This document shows, one piece after another, positions 1-6,395 of a stretch of 9,227 bases of DNA. The notes beneath the pieces are model-generated. The model had not been told where the DNA came from, did no database searches, and worked only from the letters and a program-made list of their open reading frames with translations. The translations under genes and the position numbers were made by a program. The first letter of the stretch is position 1, and every line of letters starts with the position of its first letter. This DNA is from an uncultured Prevotellaceae bacterium (GTDB lineage: Bacteria > Bacteroidota > Bacteroidia > Bacteroidales > Bacteroidaceae), in the NCBI GenBank assembly GCA_946415695.1, contig CAMKTM010000091.1, forward strand, positions 1 to 9,227, written 5' to 3'.

Positions 1-42
1 TATGCTTTTGGCACAAAGACACGCTTTTTATGCGCTGAACGT

Positions 43-73
43 TTTTCTCTTTGCACTTTTTGTTGTAACTTTG
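43..73 (+). promoter_or_regulatory. Probable promoter for asd
   Basis: TAACTTTG at 66-73 matches the Bacteroidetes -7 element TAnnTTTG exactly. The -33 element is weak: a T-run at 43-46 lies 19 bases upstream, whereas the only good TTTG (50-53) is too close. The orientation and lack of a nearer match before 242 make asd the likely target. Confidence 0.6.
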
Positions 74-120
74 CACCCGCATTAGAAAAGGTGAAAAGTA
101 AGGCCCCACTCTAATGTCCC

Positions 121-210
121 CTCTCTAAAGAGAAAACACCCTCCCATAAGGGAGGGTTGGGGATGGTCTCCCCCCTAAAACCTTAAAAGGGAGGGCTGAG
201 GAGGGTCTGG
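121..210 (+). repeat. Two tandem G-rich hairpin repeats (REP-like)
   Basis: Two copies of a 22-base unit lie at 148-169 and 187-208 and differ at three positions. Each begins AAGGGAGGG and ends GGTCT. The first unit's GGGAGGGT (150-157) pairs perfectly with ACCCTCCC (138-145) around the loop ATAA. The second pairs less perfectly with the C-run at about 170-176. A small TCTCT/AGAGA hairpin precedes them (122-133). Related copies in reverse orientation occur after the large gene (5912-5959) and after the small gene (6151-6184). The units lie within the probable asd leader, so they could affect mRNA folding, but no regulatory role is shown. Confidence 0.75.
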
Positions 211-241
211 TAAATGATTAAATCATAAATTAGAAAGCAAC

Positions 242-1345
242 ATGAGAGTAGCAATTGTAGGCGCAAGTGGTGCCGTAGGACAAGAATTCCTGCGAGTATT
301 GGACGAGAGAAACTTCCCCATCGACGAACTGCTGCTGTTCGGCAGCCAGCGTAGCGCGGGACGTAAATACACATTCCGGGGCAAGGAGATAGAAGTGAAG
401 CTTCTGCAGCATAACGACGACTTCCGGGGCGTCGATATAGCCTTCACCAGTGCCGGAGGCGGCACAAGCAAGGAGTTTGCCGAAACCATCACCAAGCACG
501 GAGCCGTAATGATCGACAACTCCAGCGCCTTCCGCATGGACGAGGACGTGCCTCTCGTGGTGCCTGAATGCAACGCCGAGGACGCGCTCAACCGTCCGCG
601 AGGCATCATAGCCAACCCCAACTGCACCACCATCATGATGGTCGTGGCCCTGCAAGCACTCGAGAACCTGTCGCACATCAAGCGCGTTCACGTGGCCAGC
701 TACCAGGCAGCCAGCGGAGCAGGAGCAGCAGCCATGGCAGAACTCTACGAGCAGTACCGCCAAGTGCTGGCCGGCGAGAAGCCCACAGTCGAGAAGTTCG
801 CCTATCAGCTCGCCTTCAACGTCATCCCGCAGATTGACGTCTTCTGCGACAACGGCTACACGAAGGAGGAGATGAAGATGTATAACGAGACCAAGAAAAT
901 CATGCACACCGACTGCGAGGTGAGCGCCATGTGCGTCCGCGTCCCCAGCCTCCGCTGCCACAGCGAAAGCGTCTGGGCCGAGACAGAACGCCCCGTCAGC
1001 GTAGAAGAGTTCCAGAAGGCAGTCAGGAACGGCAAAGGACTGCAGTTGGAAGACAATCCATTTGGAGTGAAGAGTGAAGAGTTAAGAGTGAAGAATAAAA
1101 GTAACCAATCAGATGGCAAGAGTAACTCAGATTCTTCACTCTTCACTCTTCACTCTTCACTCCCCTACCCCATGCCGCTCTTCCACGAGAACTGCGACGA
1201 CGTCTTCGTAGGCCGCGTCCGCAAGGACCTTGCCAACCCCAACGGCATCACCTTCTGGCTCGTCAGCGACCAGATAAAGAAAGGCGCCGCTCTCAATGCC
1301 GTGCAGATTGCCGAATACCTCATCAGCGTCGGCAACATAAAATAA
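242..1345 (+). CDS. asd: Aspartate-semialdehyde dehydrogenase with in-frame insert
   Basis: This enzyme reduces L-aspartyl-4-phosphate to L-aspartate-4-semialdehyde with NADPH in the cytoplasm, at the branch to lysine/diaminopimelate, threonine and methionine. The N-terminus has the nucleotide-binding loop GASGAVGQEF (residues 7-16). The active-site cysteine is C128 in NPNCTT, Q155 lies in SYQAASGAG, and the RVPSLRCHSE segment (233-242) carries the conserved Arg and His. All catalytic landmarks are present. The protein is 367 residues, whereas family members in Bacteroidales are usually about 335. The excess is a low-complexity stretch at about residues 275-308, encoded by the inverted repeat at 1064-1163, just before the conserved YPMPLF and DDVFVGRVRKD segments. 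The frame is kept on both sides, so I expect a working enzyme. The ATG at 242 places the nucleotide-binding motif at the normal distance. The gene appears monocistronic, with its own promoter and terminator. Confidence 0.96.
   Translation: MRVAIVGASGAVGQEFLRVLDERNFPIDELLLFGSQRSAGRKYTFRGKEIEVKLLQHNDDFRGVDIAFTSAGGGTSKEFAETITKHGAVMIDNSSAFRMDEDVPLVVPECNAEDALNRPRGIIANPNCTTIMMVVALQALENLSHIKRVHVASYQAASGAGAAAMAELYEQYRQVLAGEKPTVEKFAYQLAFNVIPQIDVFCDNGYTKEEMKMYNETKKIMHTDCEVSAMCVRVPSLRCHSESVWAETERPVSVEEFQKAVRNGKGLQLEDNPFGVKSEELRVKNKSNQSDGKSNSDSSLFTLHSSLPYPMPLFHENCDDVFVGRVRKDLANPNGITFWLVSDQIKKGAALNAVQIAEYLISVGNIK
1064..1163 (+). repeat. Heptad inverted repeat inserted in frame in asd
   Basis: The left arm (1064-1096) is four purine-rich heptads (GGAGTGA, AGAGTGA, AGAGTTA, AGAGTGA) plus AGAAT. 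The right arm (1131-1163) is its reverse complement with one mismatch in 33 bases. The loop is 34 bases (1097-1130). The insert codes for a Ser/Lys/Asn-rich peptide at about residues 275-308 that is foreign to this enzyme family. Its AT-richer composition differs from the GC-rich codons around it. Removing about 33 residues brings the enzyme back to its usual length. It resembles small palindromic elements that insert into genes without stop codons. Confidence 0.9.
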
Positions 1346-1379
1346 AGTCAAGAAAGAACACACACTTCTCTAAATTTTG

Positions 1380-1420
1380 CCCCTTCCGGCATTCAGCAGA
1401 ATGTCGTGAAGGGGTTTTTT
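1380..1420 (+). terminator. Intrinsic terminator of asd
   Basis: CCCCTTC (1380-1386) pairs with GAAGGGG (1408-1414). The stem continues through CGGCATTC / GAATGTCG with one bulged base and closes on the loop AGCA (1395-1398). Six T residues follow at 1415-1420. It lies 34 bases after the asd stop codon and is a textbook factor-independent terminator. Confidence 0.92.
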
Positions 1421-1474
1421 CGTTTTATTAAACTTTATTTTTTCACCTCTTAAATCATTTTTTTTATAGTTTCC

Positions 1475-1506
1475 TTTGCAATATAATAAAGAAATGTGTA
1501 ACTTTG
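1475..1506 (+). promoter_or_regulatory. Strong Bacteroidetes promoter for the 1450-aa gene
   Basis: TTTG at 1475-1478 and TAACTTTG at 1499-1506 are separated by 20 bases, an exact fit to the TTTG / TAnnTTTG consensus of Bacteroidetes housekeeping promoters. Transcription would begin near 1510-1515, giving an AT-rich leader of about 45 bases before the ATG at 1557. No Shine-Dalgarno sequence is visible, as is usual in this phylum. Confidence 0.85.
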
Positions 1507-1556
1507 TGGCAAAATATGTACAATTAACCTAATTTATTAACTAAATTCTACAAGTT

Positions 1557-4500
1557 ATGAAGAAACATTTTCTATTTCTCGCTACGCTTGTGCTTGGCTT
1601 AGGACAGCTATTCGCTGACGAAGTCACTTTCAAAGTAAGTGACCTGAAGGCTACGCTTCCAGCTTCCAACACAAACATCGCTGTGCCGTATGCATGGAAG
1701 ACTTCCCCCTACCATGTAACAGCAACCATCGAAAGAGTCGATGGTACGAGCACCACACTTGGTGTTGGCACGGTTATTGGGCTCGATGCCAACTACAAGG
1801 TAACTGTTTCTGTGGCAGGTGCAGGTACGCTGAACAGTATTAAGTTCACCACCAACCCTGCAGGTCAGAGGACAAATGCCACGGCCAGCACTGGCACATT
1901 CGCCAGCGGCACATGGACACCCGAAGAAGGCACAACACCCTCTTCCGTGACTTTCACCTGCACAAGCAACTTCCGCTTGACACAGATTGCGGTAGATTAC
2001 ACGCCCGACGGCGGCTACACGCCCGATGTACCAGGAACTGGCTTCACAGAACCCTTCGAGGCTACACCCGTTGATAGCAAAGCATCCTACACAGGAAACG
2101 ACCCCTACATCTACGACAAGTCTTCTCTGAAGTTCTATGCCCTCAACACCAATGGCGAGTATGAAGAGTATGGCGTCGTTACAGAGGTCAACACACTGAA
2201 GGTGGCTGGTAATGCCATTACCGAGATTGAGTCTATCAAGAGCACCAACAATGCCTACATCAACCTCAACTACATCCCCAAGGCTAACTCAAAGGCTATC
2301 TGCACAATAAATGCAGAGACAGGTGGTGATTGGAAGGCTATCTACGGCTGCGGCTACTACGAAAACGGATGGAAGGACCGCTTCTGCTTCTTCACAACCA
2401 ATGCCACCATCAACCTCGGCGGTGAGACAGGCAACAGAGACGCAATGGCATACGGACGTAAGATTGTCACCGTCCTTGACGCTGTTGCAGGCAAGATGGA
2501 TATCTTTGAAGCCGACGGCACGACACTCATCGGCACAATCACCGACTCTCCCAAGACCGCAGACTGCAAGACTCCGCTCTATGTCTTTGCACAGAACAAG
2601 GACGTTCCCAACGGCGGCAAGCAGACTGACTGCTACAACACACTCACTACCCTCTATGGTCTCCAGCTCTATGAAGGCGAGACACTTGTCATGGACCTCG
2701 TTCCCGCCATCAACGGCGAAGGCAAGGGTGGCTTGAAGGACAAGCTCACAGGCACATTCTACGGCTCAGCCAACAACGACGAGTTCCAGCTCAGTGCCGA
2801 CGGCCAGGCAATGGTTGGCGAAGCAGGCATCACAGCTTACGAAGGCAAGATTGTCATCTACAACAACCACGAGTACGAGTACTTCAATGGAAGTTGGGTT
2901 GACAGAGGCGAAATGGCTTATCAGGCAGTATCTGAAATTGGCACTGACTATAAGAACCTCTCCAACTGGAACTATCCCGGCTCTGCTTACGACGCAACCT
3001 TCGGCGTGAACGCCTTCGACGGCACAACGAACACCCTCAATCCCTACGAAGGCAAGGGCGGATGGGAACCCCTCTCGTTCAAGATTACCGGTCTAACAAA
3101 GGGTGAAAGCTACCGCGCATCCTTCAACTACACAGGCACCGCCTGGCACTCTTGGAGTTCATACACTGTTCTGCCCTTCTTCGTGCTTGACAACGAGAAC
3201 ATGCCGGACAACGCATTCAACAATCCCAGCGCAGCTCTTGGTTACATTGCTCTGCCCAACACAGAGACAACGAACCAACCTTACTCTACAGTCTTCACCG
3301 CTAACCACAACTATGCGCTGCTGTGCATCCAGTTCGGCGTTGTTGACGATGGCAGCCACGACCCCGCATTTGCATTCAGCTTCGGCAACATCAACGTCGA
3401 GAAACGCGTACTGCCACAGGCATACAATGCTATCGACTGGGCTGACCCCGTGAAGTACACACCGCTCGAATACATCGAGGCCATCAGTCAGGCTCGCGAG
3501 AATCCATTCACACTGCCTTACATCCCTGTTACCGCTACAGAGATTGACACCAAGTTCCAGGTTTATGATACATCTTCTGGCTGGTGCGGCATCTTCTCTG
3601 CACGTAACATATATGCTGGCTCAGGCATCTCCCTCTACATGAATGGTGACAGAGCTCACTTCGGTTACTTCACCGGTGGCACAACAGGTGGTGGTGACAA
3701 CTTCGCTCCCTTCAGCCTCAACACCGATTATGAGGTTCAGGCCGACGTTACAAAGTTGGTTGTAAATGGTGAGACATATAATACAGGCAACACTGTTACA
3801 AATGCTACTACACGTCAGTTGTCTCTCTTCTCAAATCCTGAATGGGACAACCCAATGCGTGGTCGCTTCTACTACTGCAACATCAGCGAGGCAGGTGAGA
3901 CCCTCTACAACTTCAAGCCCGTGATGCGTCACGATGGTAAGTTCGGCTTCTACGACAAGGCTTCGCGCATCTTCGTTCAGCCCGTTCAAGGCAACTACAA
4001 CGGCTACGGCTACCAGAAGCTCACCGACCAGGCATACGTTACTTATAATACTGAGACACGCATCGTCATCGTAGGCACCACCGCTCAGTTCCTGCCCGAC
4101 GTGCAGAACCTCGACGGCGCAACCTTCACCTGGACATCTGCCGACGAGACCATCGCTACCGTTGCTGCCGACGGTACTGTGACCGGCGTTAAGGCTGGCA
4201 AGGTAACGATTACCGTCACCACCGATGCCGACCAGGGCTGGACTGCAAGCTATGAGCTGACAGTCTCCGAGCCTAACTACGTCCGCAAAGACGTGAACAA
4301 CGTAGGCTACGCAGTCGTAACTGGTGGCAACGGTTGGGGCGACTCACCTGTTGCTAACCTCGTCGACAACGATGCACGCACGAAGTTCGGTTGCTCTGGT
4401 GCAGGCGATGCATGGGCAATCATGATTGCCAGCGAACCCGTTGCCGTGCAGCAGTACAGCTTCGTAACCGGTGCTGACACATACAACTATCCCGCCCGCA

Positions 4501-5909
4501 ATCCCCGCAGCTGGAAGCTCGAAGGTTCTAACGACAACCAGACATGGACACTCATCGACGAGCACAACGACTTTGACGCTTACAAGATTCATAGCGTAAA
4601 TAAGCAAGAGTTTGAATTCCCTGTTAACGGAACCGAGACCTTCAAGTTCTTCAAGTTCTCTGCAACAAGCACAGGCGATGGCTTCCAGCTCGGTGAGTTC
4701 TGGATTAACCCCCAGGCACACAATTTTGCTGAAAACGATGAATTACGCGTTGAAGCAACCTGCACAACAGAAGGCAAGGTGGTTTATGAATGTGACGATT
4801 GCCACGCTCTGTATGTTAAACCGATTTATCCTACAGGACACATCTATGCAAATGGTGTCTGCACAATTTGCTCTGCTAAGGCTTCTGAGGTTGTGCTCCT
4901 GCCTAACGGCCAGGACAATGCATACGCTATCAAGTTCCGCCATCAGGCAGGTGTCAGCGACAACGAGTTTGAAGACATCGAAGCTGGTTGGAACGAAGCA
5001 GACTTCGACGACTCCAACTGGGATGAATTGATGATGCCTATCGGTGGCATGGGTTATGATAACGGCGCTCGCAATGGTGCTAAGTTCAACACCATTTGGT
5101 TCAACGACTACAACACCTACTGGTTCCGTCGCACCTTCTGGATTGATAATCCTTCTACTATCACCAAACTGACAGTTAAGGCTCTCCACGATGATGACTA
5201 TGCTATCTTTGTCAATGGCACAAAGGTATTCGCAAGAACTGGTTGGACCGACGGAACAAACTGGGAAGCGACAGAAGTAGATCCTTCCTTGCTCGTTGCC
5301 GGTCAGAATGTACTTGCTGTTTACGTTGAACAGAACTGGGGCGGTGCTTACTGCGACTTCAGCCTTGAAGCTAATGTCGGTGCTAAGGTTACTGTTAGCG
5401 ATGCTGGCTATGCCACCTTCGTTGCTCCCTGCGACGTTGACTTCACTGGCAATACAGCCGTAGCAAAGGCTGCCACATTCGACGGCTCATACGTTCAGCT
5501 CGCTGACGTTACCACCGTTCCCGCAGGCACAGCTGTTGTAGTGAAGGCTGATGAAGGCACATACACCGTGCCCGCAACTACCGATGCTGTTCTTGGTGCT
5601 ACCAATGAACTTGTCGCAGCAACTGCTAATGTTACTGCCGACGGCACTCAGTACATCCTCGCTAAGCAGAACTCAACCGCTGGCTTCCAAAAGGCAACCA
5701 CTAACACCACCATTCCTGCTGGCAAGGGCTATCTGGTAATTAGTGCTCCCGTTAAACCCTTCTATCCCTTCGGTGAGGACGATGCAACTGGCATCAACGG
5801 ACTCGCTAACGATAACCTCAACGACGTTATCTACAATGTTGCCGGCCAGCGCCTCAACAAGACGCAGAAGGGCGTGAACATCATTGGTGGCAAGAAGGTG
5901 CTGAAGTAA
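1557..5909 (+). CDS. Giant secreted multidomain beta-sandwich surface protein
   Basis: This 1450-residue exported protein has no recognisable catalytic domain and is probably an adhesin or glycan-binding surface protein. Residues 1-20 are a signal peptide (MKKHFLFLATLVLGLGQLFA, then DEV). The regions in order are: an N-terminal beta-rich region (about 22-150); a first LamG-like beta-sandwich (about 229-415); a carbohydrate-binding-like sandwich (about 450-615); a second LamG-like copy (about 634-815); a bacterial Ig-like BIG2 domain (about 832-905, with ATVAADGTVTGVKAGKVTIT); a discoidin/F5-8C-like domain (about 907-1052); a short segment with two CxxC pairs (C1079/C1082 and C1102/C1105); a galactose-binding-like jelly roll resembling the N-terminus of GH2 enzymes (about 1120-1275); a repeat-type domain common in Prevotella exported proteins (about 1278-1398); and a C-terminal tail (about 1423-1450, IYNVAGQRLNKTQKG then NIIGGKKVLK). 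That tail recurs in Prevotella surface proteins and may be a type IX secretion sorting signal. Domain names are from recognition by eye. The gene probably shares a transcript with the small gene at 5996. Confidence 0.9.
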   Translation: MKKHFLFLATLVLGLGQLFADEVTFKVSDLKATLPASNTNIAVPYAWKTSPYHVTATIERVDGTSTTLGVGTVIGLDANYKVTVSVAGAGTLNSIKFTTNPAGQRTNATASTGTFASGTWTPEEGTTPSSVTFTCTSNFRLTQIAVDYTPDGGYTPDVPGTGFTEPFEATPVDSKASYTGNDPYIYDKSSLKFYALNTNGEYEEYGVVTEVNTLKVAGNAITEIESIKSTNNAYINLNYIPKANSKAICTINAETGGDWKAIYGCGYYENGWKDRFCFFTTNATINLGGETGNRDAMAYGRKIVTVLDAVAGKMDIFEADGTTLIGTITDSPKTADCKTPLYVFAQNKDVPNGGKQTDCYNTLTTLYGLQLYEGETLVMDLVPAINGEGKGGLKDKLTGTFYGSANNDEFQLSADGQAMVGEAGITAYEGKIVIYNNHEYEYFNGSWVDRGEMAYQAVSEIGTDYKNLSNWNYPGSAYDATFGVNAFDGTTNTLNPYEGKGGWEPLSFKITGLTKGESYRASFNYTGTAWHSWSSYTVLPFFVLDNENMPDNAFNNPSAALGYIALPNTETTNQPYSTVFTANHNYALLCIQFGVVDDGSHDPAFAFSFGNINVEKRVLPQAYNAIDWADPVKYTPLEYIEAISQARENPFTLPYIPVTATEIDTKFQVYDTSSGWCGIFSARNIYAGSGISLYMNGDRAHFGYFTGGTTGGGDNFAPFSLNTDYEVQADVTKLVVNGETYNTGNTVTNATTRQLSLFSNPEWDNPMRGRFYYCNISEAGETLYNFKPVMRHDGKFGFYDKASRIFVQPVQGNYNGYGYQKLTDQAYVTYNTETRIVIVGTTAQFLPDVQNLDGATFTWTSADETIATVAADGTVTGVKAGKVTITVTTDADQGWTASYELTVSEPNYVRKDVNNVGYAVVTGGNGWGDSPVANLVDNDARTKFGCSGAGDAWAIMIASEPVAVQQYSFVTGADTYNYPARNPRSWKLEGSNDNQTWTLIDEHNDFDAYKIHSVNKQEFEFPVNGTETFKFFKFSATSTGDGFQLGEFWINPQAHNFAENDELRVEATCTTEGKVVYECDDCHALYVKPIYPTGHIYANGVCTICSAKASEVVLLPNGQDNAYAIKFRHQAGVSDNEFEDIEAGWNEADFDDSNWDELMMPIGGMGYDNGARNGAKFNTIWFNDYNTYWFRRTFWIDNPSTITKLTVKALHDDDYAIFVNGTKVFARTGWTDGTNWEATEVDPSLLVAGQNVLAVYVEQNWGGAYCDFSLEANVGAKVTVSDAGYATFVAPCDVDFTGNTAVAKAATFDGSYVQLADVTTVPAGTAVVVKADEGTYTVPATTDAVLGATNELVAATANVTADGTQYILAKQNSTAGFQKATTNTTIPAGKGYLVISAPVKPFYPFGEDDATGINGLANDNLNDVIYNVAGQRLNKTQKGVNIIGGKKVLK

Positions 5910-5911
5910 AA

Positions 5912-5959
5912 CAGACCCTCTCCCCTAACCCCTCCCCCTCACTGGGGAGGGGAAAAGGG
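5912..5959 (-). repeat. G-rich hairpin repeat, reverse orientation
   Basis: CCCCTCCCC (5929-5937) and GGGGAGGGG (5944-5952) form a perfect 9-bp stem around the loop CTCACT. Read on the minus strand, the stem is followed by a GTTAGGGG...GGGTCTG tail, matching the repeats before asd, so this is a reverse-orientation copy. It starts two bases after the stop codon of the large gene. No T-run follows on the plus strand, so I do not call it an intrinsic terminator. It could still slow exonucleases or reduce expression of the downstream small gene. Confidence 0.75.
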
Positions 5960-5995
5960 AAGGCATTATTACATAATTAAATAGTAAATAAGATT

Positions 5996-6148
5996 ATGAA
6001 AAAGTATATTTGTCCTGCCATCGAGATTAACGAGGCACAAGTTACAAACATGCTGGCCGAGAGCCTGAAGATCAGCGAAACAACAGTTGACGGCAGCCAA
6101 GCCCTTGGCAAAGAAGACAACAGTTGGGACATCTGGGCCGACGAGTAA
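5996..6148 (+). CDS. Small 50-residue peptide of Bacteroidales type
   Basis: The product is 50 residues, starting MKKYICPAIEINEAQV and ending EDNSWDIWADE. It is acidic in its C-terminal half and has a single cysteine (C6), no signal peptide and no membrane segment. Short peptides starting MKKY/MKKI...P and carrying a late acidic, Trp-containing tail are, to my knowledge, common and mostly unannotated in Prevotella and Bacteroides, often next to large exported proteins. It begins 86 bases after the 1450-aa gene, and no TAnnTTTG promoter is visible in that gap, so co-transcription is likely. It is followed by a repeat and then a terminator hairpin, which supports a real transcription unit end here. 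The ATG at 5996 is the only sensible start. The function is unknown. I see no double-glycine leader that would mark a peptide precursor. Confidence 0.72.
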   Translation: MKKYICPAIEINEAQVTNMLAESLKISETTVDGSQALGKEDNSWDIWADE

Positions 6149-6150
6149 AC

Positions 6151-6184
6151 ATCTCATCCCCCCACCCCTCTCCGCAAAGAGAGG
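6151..6184 (-). repeat. Degenerate G-rich hairpin repeat, reverse orientation
   Basis: CCTCTC (6167-6172) and GAGAGG (6179-6184) form a 6-bp stem around CGCAAA. On the minus strand it is followed by a GGGGTGGGGGGATGAGATG tail resembling the GGTTGGGGATGGTCT tail of the copies before asd. It is the most diverged of the four copies. It starts within three bases of the small gene's stop codon, much as the 5912-5959 copy abuts the large gene. Confidence 0.55.
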
Positions 6185-6194
6185 AATACCGCAA

Positions 6195-6239
6195 AGCAAT
6201 CCCCGAAGCGCACCATGCACTTCGGGGATTGCTGTTTAT
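6195..6239 (+). terminator. Terminator hairpin after the small peptide gene
   Basis: AGCAATCCCCGAAG (6195-6208) pairs perfectly with CTTCGGGGATTGCT (6220-6233), a 14-bp stem with an 11-base loop. It is followed by GTTTATT. The T-run is short, so termination may be incomplete, but position and stem strength support it as the end of the 1557-6148 unit. The minus-strand side lacks a T-run. Confidence 0.75.
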
Positions 6240-6301
6240 TCACGACATTGCAGTCCGCAATAATCACCAGACAGCAATGTTTCGAACGATAAGGCACGGC
6301 A

Positions 6302-6379
6302 TGTTGTTTGCTTGTACATGTACGTGCAATTGCTTGTACATGTATAAGCAATTGCACGTACATGTACAAGCAAACAACA
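6302..6379. repeat. 78-base perfect palindrome with 22-base internal period
   Basis: The arms 6302-6335 and 6346-6379 are perfect reverse complements over 34 bases, with a 10-base centre (6336-6345) that is itself nearly palindromic. The arms contain two alternating small palindromes: GTACATGTAC at 6314-6323 and 6358-6367, with the near copy GTACATGTAT at 6336-6345, and GCAATTGC at 6326-6333 and 6348-6355. Each kind recurs exactly every 22 bases. The element ends 16 bases past the stop codon of the minus-strand phosphoesterase, between two convergent genes. Neither side carries a T-run, so it is not a standard intrinsic terminator, though an RNA hairpin of this size would protect or process the 3' ends. 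Confidence 0.95.
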
Positions 6380-6395
6380 CCCTACGGGATGCCAG

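Larger units (their letters stand above)
1..241. other. Non-coding leader upstream of asd
   Basis: I see no credible gene here. The first 40 bases are unassigned and may be the end of an upstream spacer. The stretch holds a Bacteroidetes-type promoter (about 43-73) and two tandem G-rich hairpin repeats (about 121-210). It ends in an AT-rich run just before the asd start, with no evident Shine-Dalgarno sequence. If transcription starts just after the promoter, the asd mRNA has a leader of roughly 160 bases. Confidence 0.7.

Noticed and set aside
230..961. Long open frame (243 codons) on the minus strand opposite asd
   Set aside because: It lies wholly antisense to a clearly recognised enzyme, its product is low-quality (His/Val/Leu-rich with no motif), and it results from the GC-rich codon bias of asd.
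1097..1130. Loop of the asd insert as cargo or a regulatory site
   Set aside because: The 34-base loop has no recognisable motif beyond being in frame.
5929..5952. Hairpin after the 1450-aa gene as a terminator
   Set aside because: The stem is followed by an A/G-rich stretch without a T-run on the plus strand, and the next gene has no visible promoter of its own, so read-through is more likely.
5996..6148. Small peptide as a double-glycine-leader natural product precursor
   Set aside because: There is no GG or GA cleavage site after a leader, and no maturation or export gene is in the window.
6314..6367. Regularly spaced repeats resembling a tiny CRISPR array
   Set aside because: The units are 8-10 bases with no unique spacers of normal length; the regularity comes from a single nested palindrome, and no cas genes are present.
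6302..6379. Palindrome as an intrinsic terminator for the phosphoesterase gene
   Set aside because: Neither strand has a T-run after the stem, so it does not meet the usual criteria, although a role in 3' end stability remains possible.
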